Below are positions 1 through 8,984 of a DNA stretch of 64,000 nucleotides, piece after piece; the stretch's first letter is position 1; every line of letters begins with the position of its first letter. Position numbers and translations under genes: made by a program. The notes under the pieces are model-generated. The model saw nothing but the letters and a program-made list of their open reading frames with translations. It ran no database searches and had not been told where the DNA came from. The DNA comes from CAZUSO01 sp964622775. GTDB taxonomy: Bacteria > Bacteroidota > Bacteroidia > Chitinophagales > Chitinophagaceae. The stretch spans positions 90,828-154,827 of the forward strand of contig CAZUSO010000001.1 in the NCBI GenBank assembly GCA_964622775.1, written 5' to 3'.

Positions 1-1
1 G

Positions 2-223
2 GAAACTTATGGTGTAAAGGTCAACCAGGAACTGCATAAGGAAGTGCTGGAACGCTATGCAAAGTTGAATATCAAGCCTTATAAGGGCTTTATTCAGCCG
101 CGCCTGGTGCCGGTTATGGACGGTGATAAAGTTACGGATGTAAAAATAGAGTTCCCCTCCTCTTTCTTTGACCAGATGATGGAATATGCCCGGGATTATT
201 CCCTGCTTCCGATTCATAATTAA
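2..223 (+). CDS. C-terminal end of a peptidase M49 (dipeptidyl-peptidase III)-like protein, partial
   Basis: Only the last 73 codons lie in the window; the frame is open from base 2 to the TAA at 221-223. The tail has the pattern ETYGVK near the start, then KLNIKPYKGF, PVMDGDKVTDV and a closing MMEYARDYSLL. From memory this matches the C-terminus of Bacteroidota M49 zinc metallopeptidases (DPP III family), which trim dipeptides from peptide N-termini. The HExxGH-type zinc motif would lie upstream, outside the window, so activity cannot be judged. The family call rests on a short tail and is moderate. Confidence 0.55.
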   Translation, partial: ETYGVKVNQELHKEVLERYAKLNIKPYKGFIQPRLVPVMDGDKVTDVKIEFPSSFFDQMMEYARDYSLLPIHN

Positions 224-246
224 TCCGAGAAGCAGCACCCGCTGAT

Positions 247-396
247 GATGCTGTCTAAAAAGGCGTTTCACACAAAGAGTGCAACGAATACAAAGAGACA
301 AATAATATAGTGAATTGATTCCTGTATTATTTACGTTGTAACCTTTGTTTTCTTAGTTCGCTTGGTGTGAAATAAACCGACTTTATAGACAGCATC
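247..396. repeat. 150 bp imperfect inverted repeat (CACAAAG-type intergenic element)
   Basis: The outer arms GATGCTGTCTA (247-257) and TAGACAGCATC (386-396) are perfect inverse copies. A second matching pair lies inside them: TTTCACAC (266-273) and GTGTGAAA (365-372). Further inside, the left arm carries ACAAAG-type repeats and the right arm their approximate complement (CCTTTG, TTCGCTTGG). The element follows the M49 stop codon and is followed by a T-run at 397-402, so it could also act as a terminator. Its size and imperfect arms look more like an interspersed palindromic element. Confidence 0.5.
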
Positions 397-480
397 TTTT
401 TTATGTTTTTGCAGCATTTTTTATTTAAAAAGTTCCGCATTTGACTATCTTCACCATCACATAATCTATGCGACTGCTGA

Positions 481-717
481 GTAAAAAAGAAAGTATATAT
501 TAACTCTTGTGGGTGTTTTCATGGTGGAAATGGTCTCTATCCACCTGCTGCGCTACAGGAGTCTTTTATTGGAGGATACGCTGGTGGCTTTTATCGTATA
601 TACGGTAATTGTTTTCCCGGTAATACAATTCCGTTTTTTTCTCCCCCGGAAGTGCTAAAGGTTATAGCGCTGTCGTTTTTAATCCTGTAGTTAATAGCCG
701 TTATCGTTGACGGGGGA
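481..717 (+). pseudogene. possible remnant of a MauE/DoxX-like membrane domain upstream of the thioredoxin gene
   Basis: In the same frame as the downstream thioredoxin gene, codons 481-687 are open (upstream TGA at 478-480) and encode INSCGCFHGGNGLYPPAAL, which resembles the CGCF region of MauE/DoxX-type redox-associated membrane proteins. After about base 560 the hydrophobic helix expected next appears in another frame (LLLEDTLVAFIVYTVIVF, from the ATG at 521 to the TAA at 656). An in-frame TAG at 688-690 then separates this piece from the thioredoxin part. The simplest reading is a degraded membrane-plus-thioredoxin gene with a frameshift and a stop. The match is from memory and short, so confidence is low. 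Confidence 0.3.
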
Positions 718-1356
718 TTGCCTACTGTTGGTGTTCCTAATATCACCACTTCTTTTGCCGGCATATTGTGCGGCCGGCTGTTGCATCAGAAAAACAAATT
801 ACCGGCATTGCTGCTTGTTATTTTCTTCGTTCCAGCCTCCCTGTGGTATATCGGCGGGGAAAACATATACTGGTTTAATTTTATAAACTACCATACATTT
901 ACAGGCAGAGCCAACGAGTTGAAAGAAGAGGCCTGGTATGTTACGGGCAGGAATAACGATACGCTGACCAGCCGCTATTACCGCAACAAAACCGTTGTCC
1001 TTGATTTTTGGACTACCAGCTGCATGCCCTGTTACCGGGAGTTTCCCGATGTGGACAGCCTGTACAGGGTATTACAGCAAAACCCTATTGAATTACAATC
1101 GGTAAATATACCCATGCCGGATGATACCGCAGGGCTGGCATTTGCCTATTTGGAGCAAAGAGGCTATGATTTCCCGAAATATGTAGGCAGCGAGCATGTA
1201 AAGAAATTGTTCGACATCAATGTATATCCTACTCTTGTCATTATGGAAAACAATAAAATGGTGTTCAGAGGGGATTTATACCAGGCAAAGCAATTTTTAA
1301 ACCGGCATTATCTTAAACCGGATCCCTTAATCCGATTGCTTACCGGGCATGATTAA
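718..1356 (+). CDS. TlpA-like membrane-anchored thioredoxin-fold protein
   Basis: The protein (212 residues from the TTG at 718) has one hydrophobic segment at about residues 28-45 (LPALLLVIFFVPASLW) and then a periplasmic thioredoxin fold. Its active site is FWTTSCMPCYREF (CxxC) at about residue 100, with the cis-proline region in NVYPTLVIM near 180. Such proteins reduce or resolve disulphides in the envelope, often during cytochrome maturation. There is no ATG at the 5' end: TTG 718 and TTG 766 are both possible. Together with the fragment just upstream, this suggests it is the surviving C-terminal part of a larger MauE/DoxX-thioredoxin protein. The thioredoxin domain itself looks intact. 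Confidence 0.6.
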   Translation: MPTVGVPNITTSFAGILCGRLLHQKNKLPALLLVIFFVPASLWYIGGENIYWFNFINYHTFTGRANELKEEAWYVTGRNNDTLTSRYYRNKTVVLDFWTTSCMPCYREFPDVDSLYRVLQQNPIELQSVNIPMPDDTAGLAFAYLEQRGYDFPKYVGSEHVKKLFDINVYPTLVIMENNKMVFRGDLYQAKQFLNRHYLKPDPLIRLLTGHD

Positions 1357-1575
1357 CCGGGCATGTCGTAGCCGCTTTTGAAGGATTGTTTTTTGATGAT
1401 TAATTTTTTCAATAATGACAATGGCTCTGAAAACCTGTATCAGCATGGCAATGCACGAATTTCCATAAGCTCCGGTAAAAGCAGAAAGAATTTGCGAATA
1501 AACGCCGGCAAAAGGGTCGTGATGTCCTGCTGTCTATTGCTTCATCCCTGATAAAAAACCCTTAATTTCGTCCCG

Positions 1576-2286
1576 ATGAAAAATATACTTCTTGCCAGCA
1601 CTTCTTCCTTATTCGGCGGCAATTACTTAGCGTATCTTTCTGAAGAAATAACCGCGCTTTTTCAGGGAGTACGGGAAATTATTTTTATTCCTTATGCCCG
1701 TCCTTCGGGCATGTCTCACGATGATTATACGGCTAAAGCGGCTGCATTTTTTGCTGAATTGGGTATTAAAGTAAAAGGTTTGCATACCTTCACCAGTCCG
1801 GTAGAAGCCGTTCAACATGCAGCAGGCTTTTTCACCGGCGGAGGTAATACTTTCCTTTTAGTGAAAACATTACATGAGCTGAGTCTGATGCAGGAGCTGA
1901 AAGCCGCAGCAGAAAAAGGCGCTCCGTATTTAGGTACAAGCGCGGGATCCAATATCGCCGGCATTAATATGAAAACCACCAATGATATGCCCATTGTTTA
2001 TCCGCCTTCGTTTGACTGCATGGGTTTGGTGCCTTTTAATATCAATCCGCACTATCTCGACTCAGACCCGGAGTTGAAACATAACGGCGAAACGCGGGAA
2101 ACCCGTATCCTGGAATTTCATACCCAAAACATGATTCCCGTGGTAGGATTGCGGGAAGGCAACTGGATCCGCGTGAAGGACGATCGCATCACCACGGAAG
2201 GCTCGCAGCTTACCCGTATCTTTAAGCCGGGCAAAAGCCCTTGTGAAGTTGAGCCGGGAACAACGCTGAGCTTTAATTCCCGTTAA
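1576..2286 (+). CDS. pepE: dipeptidase E (peptidase S51)
   Basis: Cytoplasmic serine peptidase of family S51, which hydrolyses dipeptides with an N-terminal aspartate. The 236 residues match the usual length. The nucleophile Ser122 sits in GTSAGSN, the glycine-rich FTGGGNTF loop lies at about residues 86-93, and the catalytic-region histidine is His159 in INPHYLD. The ATG at 1576 begins with the typical MKNILLASTS. The gene lies 11 bp upstream of aroC on the same strand, so the two are probably co-transcribed although no functional link is known. Family assignment is firm. Confidence 0.93.
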   Translation: MKNILLASTSSLFGGNYLAYLSEEITALFQGVREIIFIPYARPSGMSHDDYTAKAAAFFAELGIKVKGLHTFTSPVEAVQHAAGFFTGGGNTFLLVKTLHELSLMQELKAAAEKGAPYLGTSAGSNIAGINMKTTNDMPIVYPPSFDCMGLVPFNINPHYLDSDPELKHNGETRETRILEFHTQNMIPVVGLREGNWIRVKDDRITTEGSQLTRIFKPGKSPCEVEPGTTLSFNSR

Positions 2287-2297
2287 CCACTCCTGCA

Positions 2298-3332
2298 ATG
2301 AATACTTTCGGACGTATATTAAGAATGCATGTTTTCGGAGCCTCACATGGCGAATGTGTTGGCGTGACAATGGATGGTCTTCCGGCAGGATTGCCCATTG
2401 CGGATAACGATTTCAGCGCAGATCTGGACCGGAGGAAAGGCGGCGTACAAAAAGGCACCACACCGCGAAAAGAAGCGGATATCCCCATCATACAATCAGG
2501 CGTGTTCCGCGGTCATTCTACCGGAGCGCCGCTCATGATTATTTTCGAAAATAAGCAGGCCCGCCCTGAGGATTATGAACAGCAACGCAACATTCCCCGT
2601 CCCGGCCATGCCGACTGGACAGCCCGCCAAAAATTCGGCGGCTTTGAAGATTTTCGCGGTGGCGGACATTTCAGCGCAAGAGTTACCGTTGGCCTTGTGG
2701 CTGCCGGAGTGATTGCAAAAAAGCTGCTGAACTGTTATGACACATCCATAACCATCCGGGCTGCGGTCACCCGCATTGCCGGGCTGACCGATCCGGTAGC
2801 CGGGCTGCAAAAGGCTATTGACGCTAAAGATTCTGTCGGCGGTATCATTGAATGTATCGCGTCAGGCCTCCCGCCTGCATTGGGAGAACCATTCTGGGAC
2901 AGTGTGGAGTCATTGGTCGCCCATGCAATGTTTGCCATCCCGGCAGTAAAAGGCGTGGAATTCGGCGCCGGATTTCACGCTGCGGAAATGTTTGGCAGTG
3001 AGCATAACGACAGCATATTAAATCAGGAAGGCCGGACAGCTACCAATCATGCCGGCGGTATAGCCGGCGGACTGACCAATGGTAATGATCTGCTGTTCCG
3101 CATTGCGGTGAAGCCTGCCGCGTCCACACCAAAGGAACAAACTTCTTTCAATTGGGATACGAACCAGATGAGCACTTTTTCCGTTAAGGGCCGTCATGAT
3201 CTTTGCGTGGCCTTACGTGCGCCGGTCATTGTGGAAGCGATGACGGCATTAGTGCTGGCTGATTTGATGATGCGGGAAGGAAAGATTCCCCATATTATCA
3301 GAGGGCGTGGCATGATGAATGACGGGTTGTGA
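2298..3332 (+). CDS. aroC: chorismate synthase
   Basis: Last step of the shikimate pathway: 5-enolpyruvylshikimate-3-phosphate to chorismate, using reduced FMN. The 344-residue protein shows the family signatures FGASHGECVGVTMDG near the N-terminus, RRKGGVQKGTTPRKE at about residues 46-60, RPGHADW at about 101-107, and the GGIAGGLTNG FMN/phosphate-binding region at about 251-260. It starts 11 bp after pepE stops. No other aro genes are nearby. Length and motifs are complete. Confidence 0.96.
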   Translation: MNTFGRILRMHVFGASHGECVGVTMDGLPAGLPIADNDFSADLDRRKGGVQKGTTPRKEADIPIIQSGVFRGHSTGAPLMIIFENKQARPEDYEQQRNIPRPGHADWTARQKFGGFEDFRGGGHFSARVTVGLVAAGVIAKKLLNCYDTSITIRAAVTRIAGLTDPVAGLQKAIDAKDSVGGIIECIASGLPPALGEPFWDSVESLVAHAMFAIPAVKGVEFGAGFHAAEMFGSEHNDSILNQEGRTATNHAGGIAGGLTNGNDLLFRIAVKPAASTPKEQTSFNWDTNQMSTFSVKGRHDLCVALRAPVIVEAMTALVLADLMMREGKIPHIIRGRGMMNDGL

Positions 3333-3357
3333 CAACCACTTATTTAATCACGAAAGT

Positions 3358-4647
3358 TTATTGCCCCGAAACTTTTATATTGTCAATTTCCCATGTAGCT
3401 CCGTCACTTTCGGAAGAGGTGTACCGGAAGGTAATATAAACCTCCTGATTACTGTATGCAGACAGGTCAAAAACTATAGGTGTAAACACAAAATTGTTTT
3501 GCATAAAACTGCCCAGCTCTGTCCATGTTGCGTTATTAGGGTTTCCGGATCCGGAGTAGTCGGTCGAGATCAGGCATTTTAACGGATCTCCGTTATAATT
3601 GCCGGCATAATCCACGCTGAACAGTATTGTATTGAAACCAGACAGATTTAAGGCCTGACGCGTAATCAGCCAGTCTTCATTTTCATGGTTTCCGCCATCG
3701 TAACCCTTCATGACGGCACAGGGTTGCGGGTTGCCATAGTTTTCCGTATGCCATACCTGATCACCAAGCACATTTACAGCATTCCAGTTATTGAGGTCAT
3801 TGAACCCATCCGAAAAAATATCCGGGAGAGCCATGCAGCGTTCGTTATTGAACTGTACATCAGAAGTGTCTCGGATAAATAATTGCGGCGTGTTATTAAA
3901 ACGGGTATAAATGCCGGTGATTATGCCGTTTCCCTCCGGAATTATTGCAGGCTGGAATCTTGCATAACCGCTCGTTCTTAACGTAATGCTTCCGCCGACA
4001 CAGTCATTGACCGTATGGTTGGTGGCAGAAAGCAGGCTGGCGGGCTGCGCATAAGATGATCTCAGTTCATCGCGGCTAAACTCCACATTTTTTACAGCCA
4101 CTAATTTATTCAGATAACTGCCGGCAGTATTGGGGTTGGACAGCTCGTTCAGGGTTAGTGTATCCGGAATAACCGGGTTGGGGTAACTGGCCTTGACAAT
4201 ATGATCCGCGATTATAATAAAAGGAATATTACTGATTCCTCCTGTGGCATCGGGCGTATAGCCTAATTGAATATTCTGCCCGTAATTACCAAGAAACAGA
4301 CCGCCGCATTTCACATACACCTTTCGCCCCGCCGGATAGTCGTTGTACAGGTTACTTTGATCCAGCAGAATTTGTATGCCACCCGTTTCATCCTGGATGA
4401 CAATGCTCTTAAAATAATTACCGCTGCGGTCGTCCATGACCACAACTCCTGAAATGATGATGCTGTCGTTCAATGCTGCGCCCTGTTGCATTTGCTGCAG
4501 CTCCGCAATCGTTGTGCTTACCCGGATCTTAGGGTCGTAGCCCGTTTCATCCGGCGGTGCATCAAAATTCTTTTTTACGCAGGAGGGCATCGGAGACAAT
4601 GCTCCCGCAAGGCATAAGCATAGCGTAAGGGTTAAGATATTTTTCAT
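3358..4647 (-). CDS. DUF5689 surface lipoprotein with choice-of-anchor-J-like C-terminal domain
   Basis: The start is set at 4647, where MKNILTLTLCLCLAG opens a lipoprotein signal (cysteine at PSC) with a processed N-terminus CVKKN; the frame is open upstream to 4671. Residues from about 40 to 270 resemble DUF5689, an OB-fold-like domain of Bacteroidota surface proteins (IATIAEL-type start, then SGVVVMDDRSGNYFKSIVIQDE). The C-terminal ~150 residues (IFSDGFNDLNNWNAV ... GATWEIDNIKVSG) have the jelly-roll pattern of cleaved-adhesin/choice-of-anchor J domains that bind glycans or proteins. No catalytic residues are recognisable. The gene converges on aroC with a 25 bp gap. Confidence 0.75.
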   Translation of the reverse strand: MKNILTLTLCLCLAGALSPMPSCVKKNFDAPPDETGYDPKIRVSTTIAELQQMQQGAALNDSIIISGVVVMDDRSGNYFKSIVIQDETGGIQILLDQSNLYNDYPAGRKVYVKCGGLFLGNYGQNIQLGYTPDATGGISNIPFIIIADHIVKASYPNPVIPDTLTLNELSNPNTAGSYLNKLVAVKNVEFSRDELRSSYAQPASLLSATNHTVNDCVGGSITLRTSGYARFQPAIIPEGNGIITGIYTRFNNTPQLFIRDTSDVQFNNERCMALPDIFSDGFNDLNNWNAVNVLGDQVWHTENYGNPQPCAVMKGYDGGNHENEDWLITRQALNLSGFNTILFSVDYAGNYNGDPLKCLISTDYSGSGNPNNATWTELGSFMQNNFVFTPIVFDLSAYSNQEVYITFRYTSSESDGATWEIDNIKVSGQ

Positions 4648-4893
4648 GGTACAGGTACATATATAATGCAAATAAACAAAATAATATCATGTGAATGTGT
4701 TTTTTGTCGGAAAATTTATTGAAGGCAGGATTTGCAACCAATATTTTGTTTGCTTAAAACGGGCGAATTTCAAGTTTGGGTTATACTGCTGCTCACCGGA
4801 TAGCATTGTGCAATCAAAAATCTTTGTGGTATAGCCCTACAGGGACTTATAGATAAAACGGGATAAAAAAGTGCATTTCGTGAAATAAAAAAA

Positions 4894-4929
4894 GTACGCA
4901 TCTTTGCAGCACCTTTGAAAGATGCGTAC
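4894..4929. promoter_or_regulatory. perfect 12 bp stem-loop upstream of dnaE
   Basis: GTACGCATCTTT (4894-4905) and AAAGATGCGTAC (4918-4929) are exact inverse repeats around a 12-base loop. Read leftwards, the stem is followed by a run of seven T, as in a minus-strand intrinsic terminator, yet no minus-strand gene is visible between here and dnaE. Read rightwards, the left arm overlaps CATCTTTG (4899-4906), one mismatch from the Bacteroidota -7 element TAnnTTTG. The stem-loop is therefore either the terminator of a small minus-strand RNA or an operator-like palindrome over a promoter. About 230 bp without a gene separate it from dnaE. Confidence 0.5.
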
Positions 4930-5159
4930 CGTTAATCCCTATGAGATTGAGGCGTTAAATTACGAAAATTTAATTGCAGGCTACAAATTTCTGCTATCAT
5001 AAATACAATGATTAACTATCTGCCGGCGGCCATTTGAATAGGAATTTGACTTTAGCCCATCCCCGAAAATTTTCCCTGTTAATATCTTTTAGCATTCGGA
5101 GTTCGACAGTTTTTGTTATTTTGTAGGGTTCATTTCCCCCGAATAAAAAATAATACCTG

Positions 5160-8100
5160 ATGGACTTTTCCCATTTACATAATCATACACAATTTTCTCT
5201 GCTTGATGGCGCATCTTCCATTGGAAGGTTGTACAAAAAGGCTCAAAATGACGGAATGCCGGCAGTGGCCATTACGGATCACGGCAATATGTTTGGCGTA
5301 TTTGAGTTTGTGGCGCAAGCCTGGAAAAATACCAAAGTAACCGGAACGAAAACGGAAAACGGTGTTGAACGTGAAATCCGGGAGCCTGTTGTGAAGCCGA
5401 TTGTCGGCTGTGAATTTTATGTCGTGGAAAACAGGCATAAACGGCAGTTTTCCCGTGATGAAGGCCGCGACAAACGCTACCATCAGCTGTTCCTGGCCAA
5501 AGATGAAACCGGATACAAAAACCTTGTCAAGCTTTGCTCGCTCGGTTATATGGAAGGGCTGTATGGTAAATATCCCCGGATTGATAAAGCGTTGATTCTG
5601 GAACACCATGAAGGGTTGATTGCTACTACCTGCTGTATCGGAGCGATGGTGCCGCAAACCATATTGAAACGTCCGGAGCAGGATGCCGAAACGGAATTTA
5701 AATGGTGGCTCGATCTTTTTGGTGAGGATTATTACATTGAGCTACAGCGCCATGATATGCCGGAACAGGAAAAAGTGAACCGGGTGCTGCTACAGTTTGC
5801 CGATAAATATAATGTGCCCGTTATCGCCTCCAATGATTCTCACTATGTAGATCGCGAGGACTATAATGCCCACGACATCCTGTTATGCATTAATACCGGT
5901 GAAAAGCAAAGTACACCCACCAATAAAGAATTTGCCGATGATGATGATCAGCGTGCTAAAGATACCCGCTTCGCGTTTTACAACGACCAGTTTTATTTCA
6001 AGACTAAGGGAGAAATGACGGAGCTGTTTCGGGATGTTCCTCAGGCTATTGACAATACCCAGATGATCGTGGATAAGATTAAGCCCCTGAAGTTAGAGCG
6101 GGAGATTCTGCTGCCGCATTTCAAAGTGCCCGCGGAGTTTAACGATGATCAGGATGCGTACCTGGAGCATCTGACCTGGTTAGGCGCCAAGGAGCGCTAC
6201 AGGGAACTCACTGCGGAGATTGAAGAGCGCATCCGGTTCGAGCTGTTTACAATCAGGACAATGGGTTTTGCCGGATACTTTCTCATCGTATCCGACTTCA
6301 TCAGAGCCGGCCGCGATTTAGGCGTGTTTATTGGCCCCGGGCGGGGATCTGCCGCGGGCAGCGCTGTGGCTTACTGTATCGGAATTACGAATATTGATCC
6401 CATCAAATACAACCTGCTGTTTGAGCGTTTCCTCAATCCGGACCGGAAATCCATGCCGGATATTGATACGGATTTTGATGATGTAGGCCGGCAAAAAGTG
6501 ATTGATTATGTGGTGGAGAAATACGGCAAAAACCAGGTTGCCCATATTGTCACCTACGGCACAATGGCGGCAAAGATGAGCATTAAAGATGTGGCCCGCG
6601 TAATGGATTTGCCGCTTTCCGACTCTAATATCCTGACTAAGCTGGTTCCGGATAAGCCGGGCATTTCGCTGAAACGAATCTTGCACGCTCCGGTAGATAA
6701 CTCCACAGAATCGGCAAAAAGCCTCCGGGAAAAGGAAGACCTTCGCGAAGAAGATCTCCAGAATGTAAAAAAGCTTCGGGAAATATATGATGAAACCGTA
6801 TCGCTGCAATCCCGGGTATTGCACGAAGCGGAAATCTTAGAAGGCTCTGTACGGAACACCGGCATTCACGCTGCCGGCATCATCATTGCCCCTAAAGATC
6901 TTTCCGACCTGATTCCCGTAAGCACCTCCAGGGAAGTAAACCTGCTGATTACGCAATATGAAGGTAACGTCATTGAAAATGCCGGGGTCATAAAAATGGA
7001 CTTTTTGGGGCTTAAAACATTATCCATTATCAAAGATGCTTTAGCACTGATCAAGCGTAATCATGGCATTGATATCAGGATTGATGACGTGCCGTTGGAT
7101 GATGCACTGACGTATGAATTATACCAGCGCGGGGAAACTAATGGTACGTTTCAGTTTGAAAGCGCCGGTATGCAAAAATACCTGCGGGATCTGAAGCCCG
7201 ACCAGTTTGGCGACCTAATTGCTATGAATGCCCTGTACCGGCCAGGTCCGATACAATACATCCCCAATTTCATCAACCGCAAAAGCGGGAAAGAGCCAAT
7301 AACTTACGATCTGCCGGAGATGGAAGAGTTCCTGAGTGATACCTACGGCATTACGGTATATCAGGAACAGGTGATGCTGCTCTCCCAAAAGCTTGCCGGC
7401 TTCAGCAAAGGCGATGCTGATGTGTTGCGAAAGGCTATGGGGAAAAAGCAGATTGAGGTGCTGAATAAAATGGAAAAGCAATTTGTGGAAGGCGCAACCG
7501 CTAAAGGACATCCCAGGGAAAAGCTGACCAAGATCTGGAATGACTGGAAGTCTTTTGCCCAGTATGCGTTCAATAAATCGCATTCCACCTGTTACGCCTT
7601 TGTGGCTTTTCAGACCGGCTATCTTAAAGCGCATTATCCGGCTGAATACATGGCTGCTGTGCTGAACAATGCCAACAGCATTGACAAAGTAACCTTCTTT
7701 ATGGAAGAGTGTCAGCGGATGAACTTAGCGGTGTTGGGGCCGGATATTAATGAATCCCTGAAAGGTTTTTCTGTAAATAAAAGCGGAGTTATCCGGTTTG
7801 GGCTCGGCGCTATAAAAGGTGTGGGAGAAGCCGCGGTGGAAGAGATCATTCAGGAACGTGAAAACGGCGGCGTGTTTCAGTCTCCGTTCGATCTCATCAT
7901 GCGGGTCAACACCAGGACGGTCAACAAAAAATCTCTGGAAAGCTTAGTTTATGCCGGCGCTTTCGATTTTTTTAAAGCCTATCACCGGGCGCAATATTTT
8001 TATGCGCCACCCGAAGACGGGATTATGGGACTGGAACGCATCACCCGTTTCGGAAGCCAGTACCAGTCTGCCGCTTCAATGACTGCAAATAGCTTGTTTG

Positions 8101-8867
8101 GCGACATTGGTATGCCGGAAGTAACGCCTCCCGAACTTCCGGATTGTAACCCCTGGTTGCCGCATGAATTACTGGAGCATGAAAAGGATGTGATAGGAAT
8201 GTACCTGAGCGGACACCCTCTGGATAGTTTTAAATTTGAACTGAAAAATTATAAGATCATTCCGATCAGTGAGCTGACAAAATACAAAGACGAGTTACTG
8301 AAGCATAAAGAAAATAATCCGAACCCGGCGGAAAGCTGGAAGCAACAAATGGAATGGCCGATACGCATCGCCGGTTTTGTATCCAATCCGTTTGTCGGCG
8401 TCACAAAAAAAGGCGAAAGTTACGGCCGGCTGATCCTGAATGATTACGGTGACAATATAGAATTATCTTTCTGGAAGGAAAAATATCTTCGTTATAAAGA
8501 TTATATTGAAGACAACTGCAAGATAGTTGTGTCCGGCATTTATAAAGAAAGTCGTTTCCGTCCGGGTCAAATGGAACTGGACATTCAAAGCGTGATGCTC
8601 CTGAGTGAAATAAAGGCAAAAATGACGAAAAAGCTGGCATTAAGCATTCCGCTCCACAATATTGATGAGGCATTAGTAGATTTTTTTCTGAACAATGCAA
8701 GACGACATCCCGGCAACTGTGCGCTGACCCTTAGGGTAGCCGATGCGGGAAACGAACAGTCATTTGTCCGGCTGCATACCAATAATGGCTGCATTACTAT
8801 GAATGATGAGCTGGCGGAATACTTGACGGATACCCAAAAACTACATTACCGGTTGGAGGTGAGCTAA
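5160..8867 (+). CDS. dnaE: DNA polymerase III alpha subunit
   Basis: Catalytic subunit of the replicative polymerase. The 1235 residues are within the range for DnaE of this phylum. The N-terminal PHP domain begins with HLHNHTQFSLLDGASS and ITDHGNMFG and includes NDSHYVD at about residue 225. The C-family polymerase core has GPGRGSAAGSAVAYC at about 390-404 and the catalytic aspartates in PDIDTDFDD at about 433-441. Helix-hairpin-helix and OB-fold regions follow (FGLGAIKGVG, then PIRIAGFV). A weak -7 element TTATTTTG lies about 35 bp before the ATG. Nothing looks truncated. Confidence 0.97.
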   Translation: MDFSHLHNHTQFSLLDGASSIGRLYKKAQNDGMPAVAITDHGNMFGVFEFVAQAWKNTKVTGTKTENGVEREIREPVVKPIVGCEFYVVENRHKRQFSRDEGRDKRYHQLFLAKDETGYKNLVKLCSLGYMEGLYGKYPRIDKALILEHHEGLIATTCCIGAMVPQTILKRPEQDAETEFKWWLDLFGEDYYIELQRHDMPEQEKVNRVLLQFADKYNVPVIASNDSHYVDREDYNAHDILLCINTGEKQSTPTNKEFADDDDQRAKDTRFAFYNDQFYFKTKGEMTELFRDVPQAIDNTQMIVDKIKPLKLEREILLPHFKVPAEFNDDQDAYLEHLTWLGAKERYRELTAEIEERIRFELFTIRTMGFAGYFLIVSDFIRAGRDLGVFIGPGRGSAAGSAVAYCIGITNIDPIKYNLLFERFLNPDRKSMPDIDTDFDDVGRQKVIDYVVEKYGKNQVAHIVTYGTMAAKMSIKDVARVMDLPLSDSNILTKLVPDKPGISLKRILHAPVDNSTESAKSLREKEDLREEDLQNVKKLREIYDETVSLQSRVLHEAEILEGSVRNTGIHAAGIIIAPKDLSDLIPVSTSREVNLLITQYEGNVIENAGVIKMDFLGLKTLSIIKDALALIKRNHGIDIRIDDVPLDDALTYELYQRGETNGTFQFESAGMQKYLRDLKPDQFGDLIAMNALYRPGPIQYIPNFINRKSGKEPITYDLPEMEEFLSDTYGITVYQEQVMLLSQKLAGFSKGDADVLRKAMGKKQIEVLNKMEKQFVEGATAKGHPREKLTKIWNDWKSFAQYAFNKSHSTCYAFVAFQTGYLKAHYPAEYMAAVLNNANSIDKVTFFMEECQRMNLAVLGPDINESLKGFSVNKSGVIRFGLGAIKGVGEAAVEEIIQERENGGVFQSPFDLIMRVNTRTVNKKSLESLVYAGAFDFFKAYHRAQYFYAPPEDGIMGLERITRFGSQYQSAASMTANSLFGDIGMPEVTPPELPDCNPWLPHELLEHEKDVIGMYLSGHPLDSFKFELKNYKIIPISELTKYKDELLKHKENNPNPAESWKQQMEWPIRIAGFVSNPFVGVTKKGESYGRLILNDYGDNIELSFWKEKYLRYKDYIEDNCKIVVSGIYKESRFRPGQMELDIQSVMLLSEIKAKMTKKLALSIPLHNIDEALVDFFLNNARRHPGNCALTLRVADAGNEQSFVRLHTNNGCITMNDELAEYLTDTQKLHYRLEVS

Positions 8868-8984
8868 CCGGCAACAGCCCTGTGATAAGGACAGAATATT
8901 CATCAGAGTAGAATGGAGGAAACACGGAGTTGCGAATAAGCGCCTGTTGCTTCGGAATGTCACGAAGGCTTGTTCCCACATCCG

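Noticed and set aside
247..396. CRISPR array
   Set aside because: The repeats are arms of one palindrome, with no regularly spaced direct repeats and no cas genes. No CRISPR array was seen anywhere in the window.
4930..5159. tRNA, tmRNA or 6S RNA before dnaE
   Set aside because: No cloverleaf or other recognisable conserved structure beyond the single stem-loop at 4894-4929.
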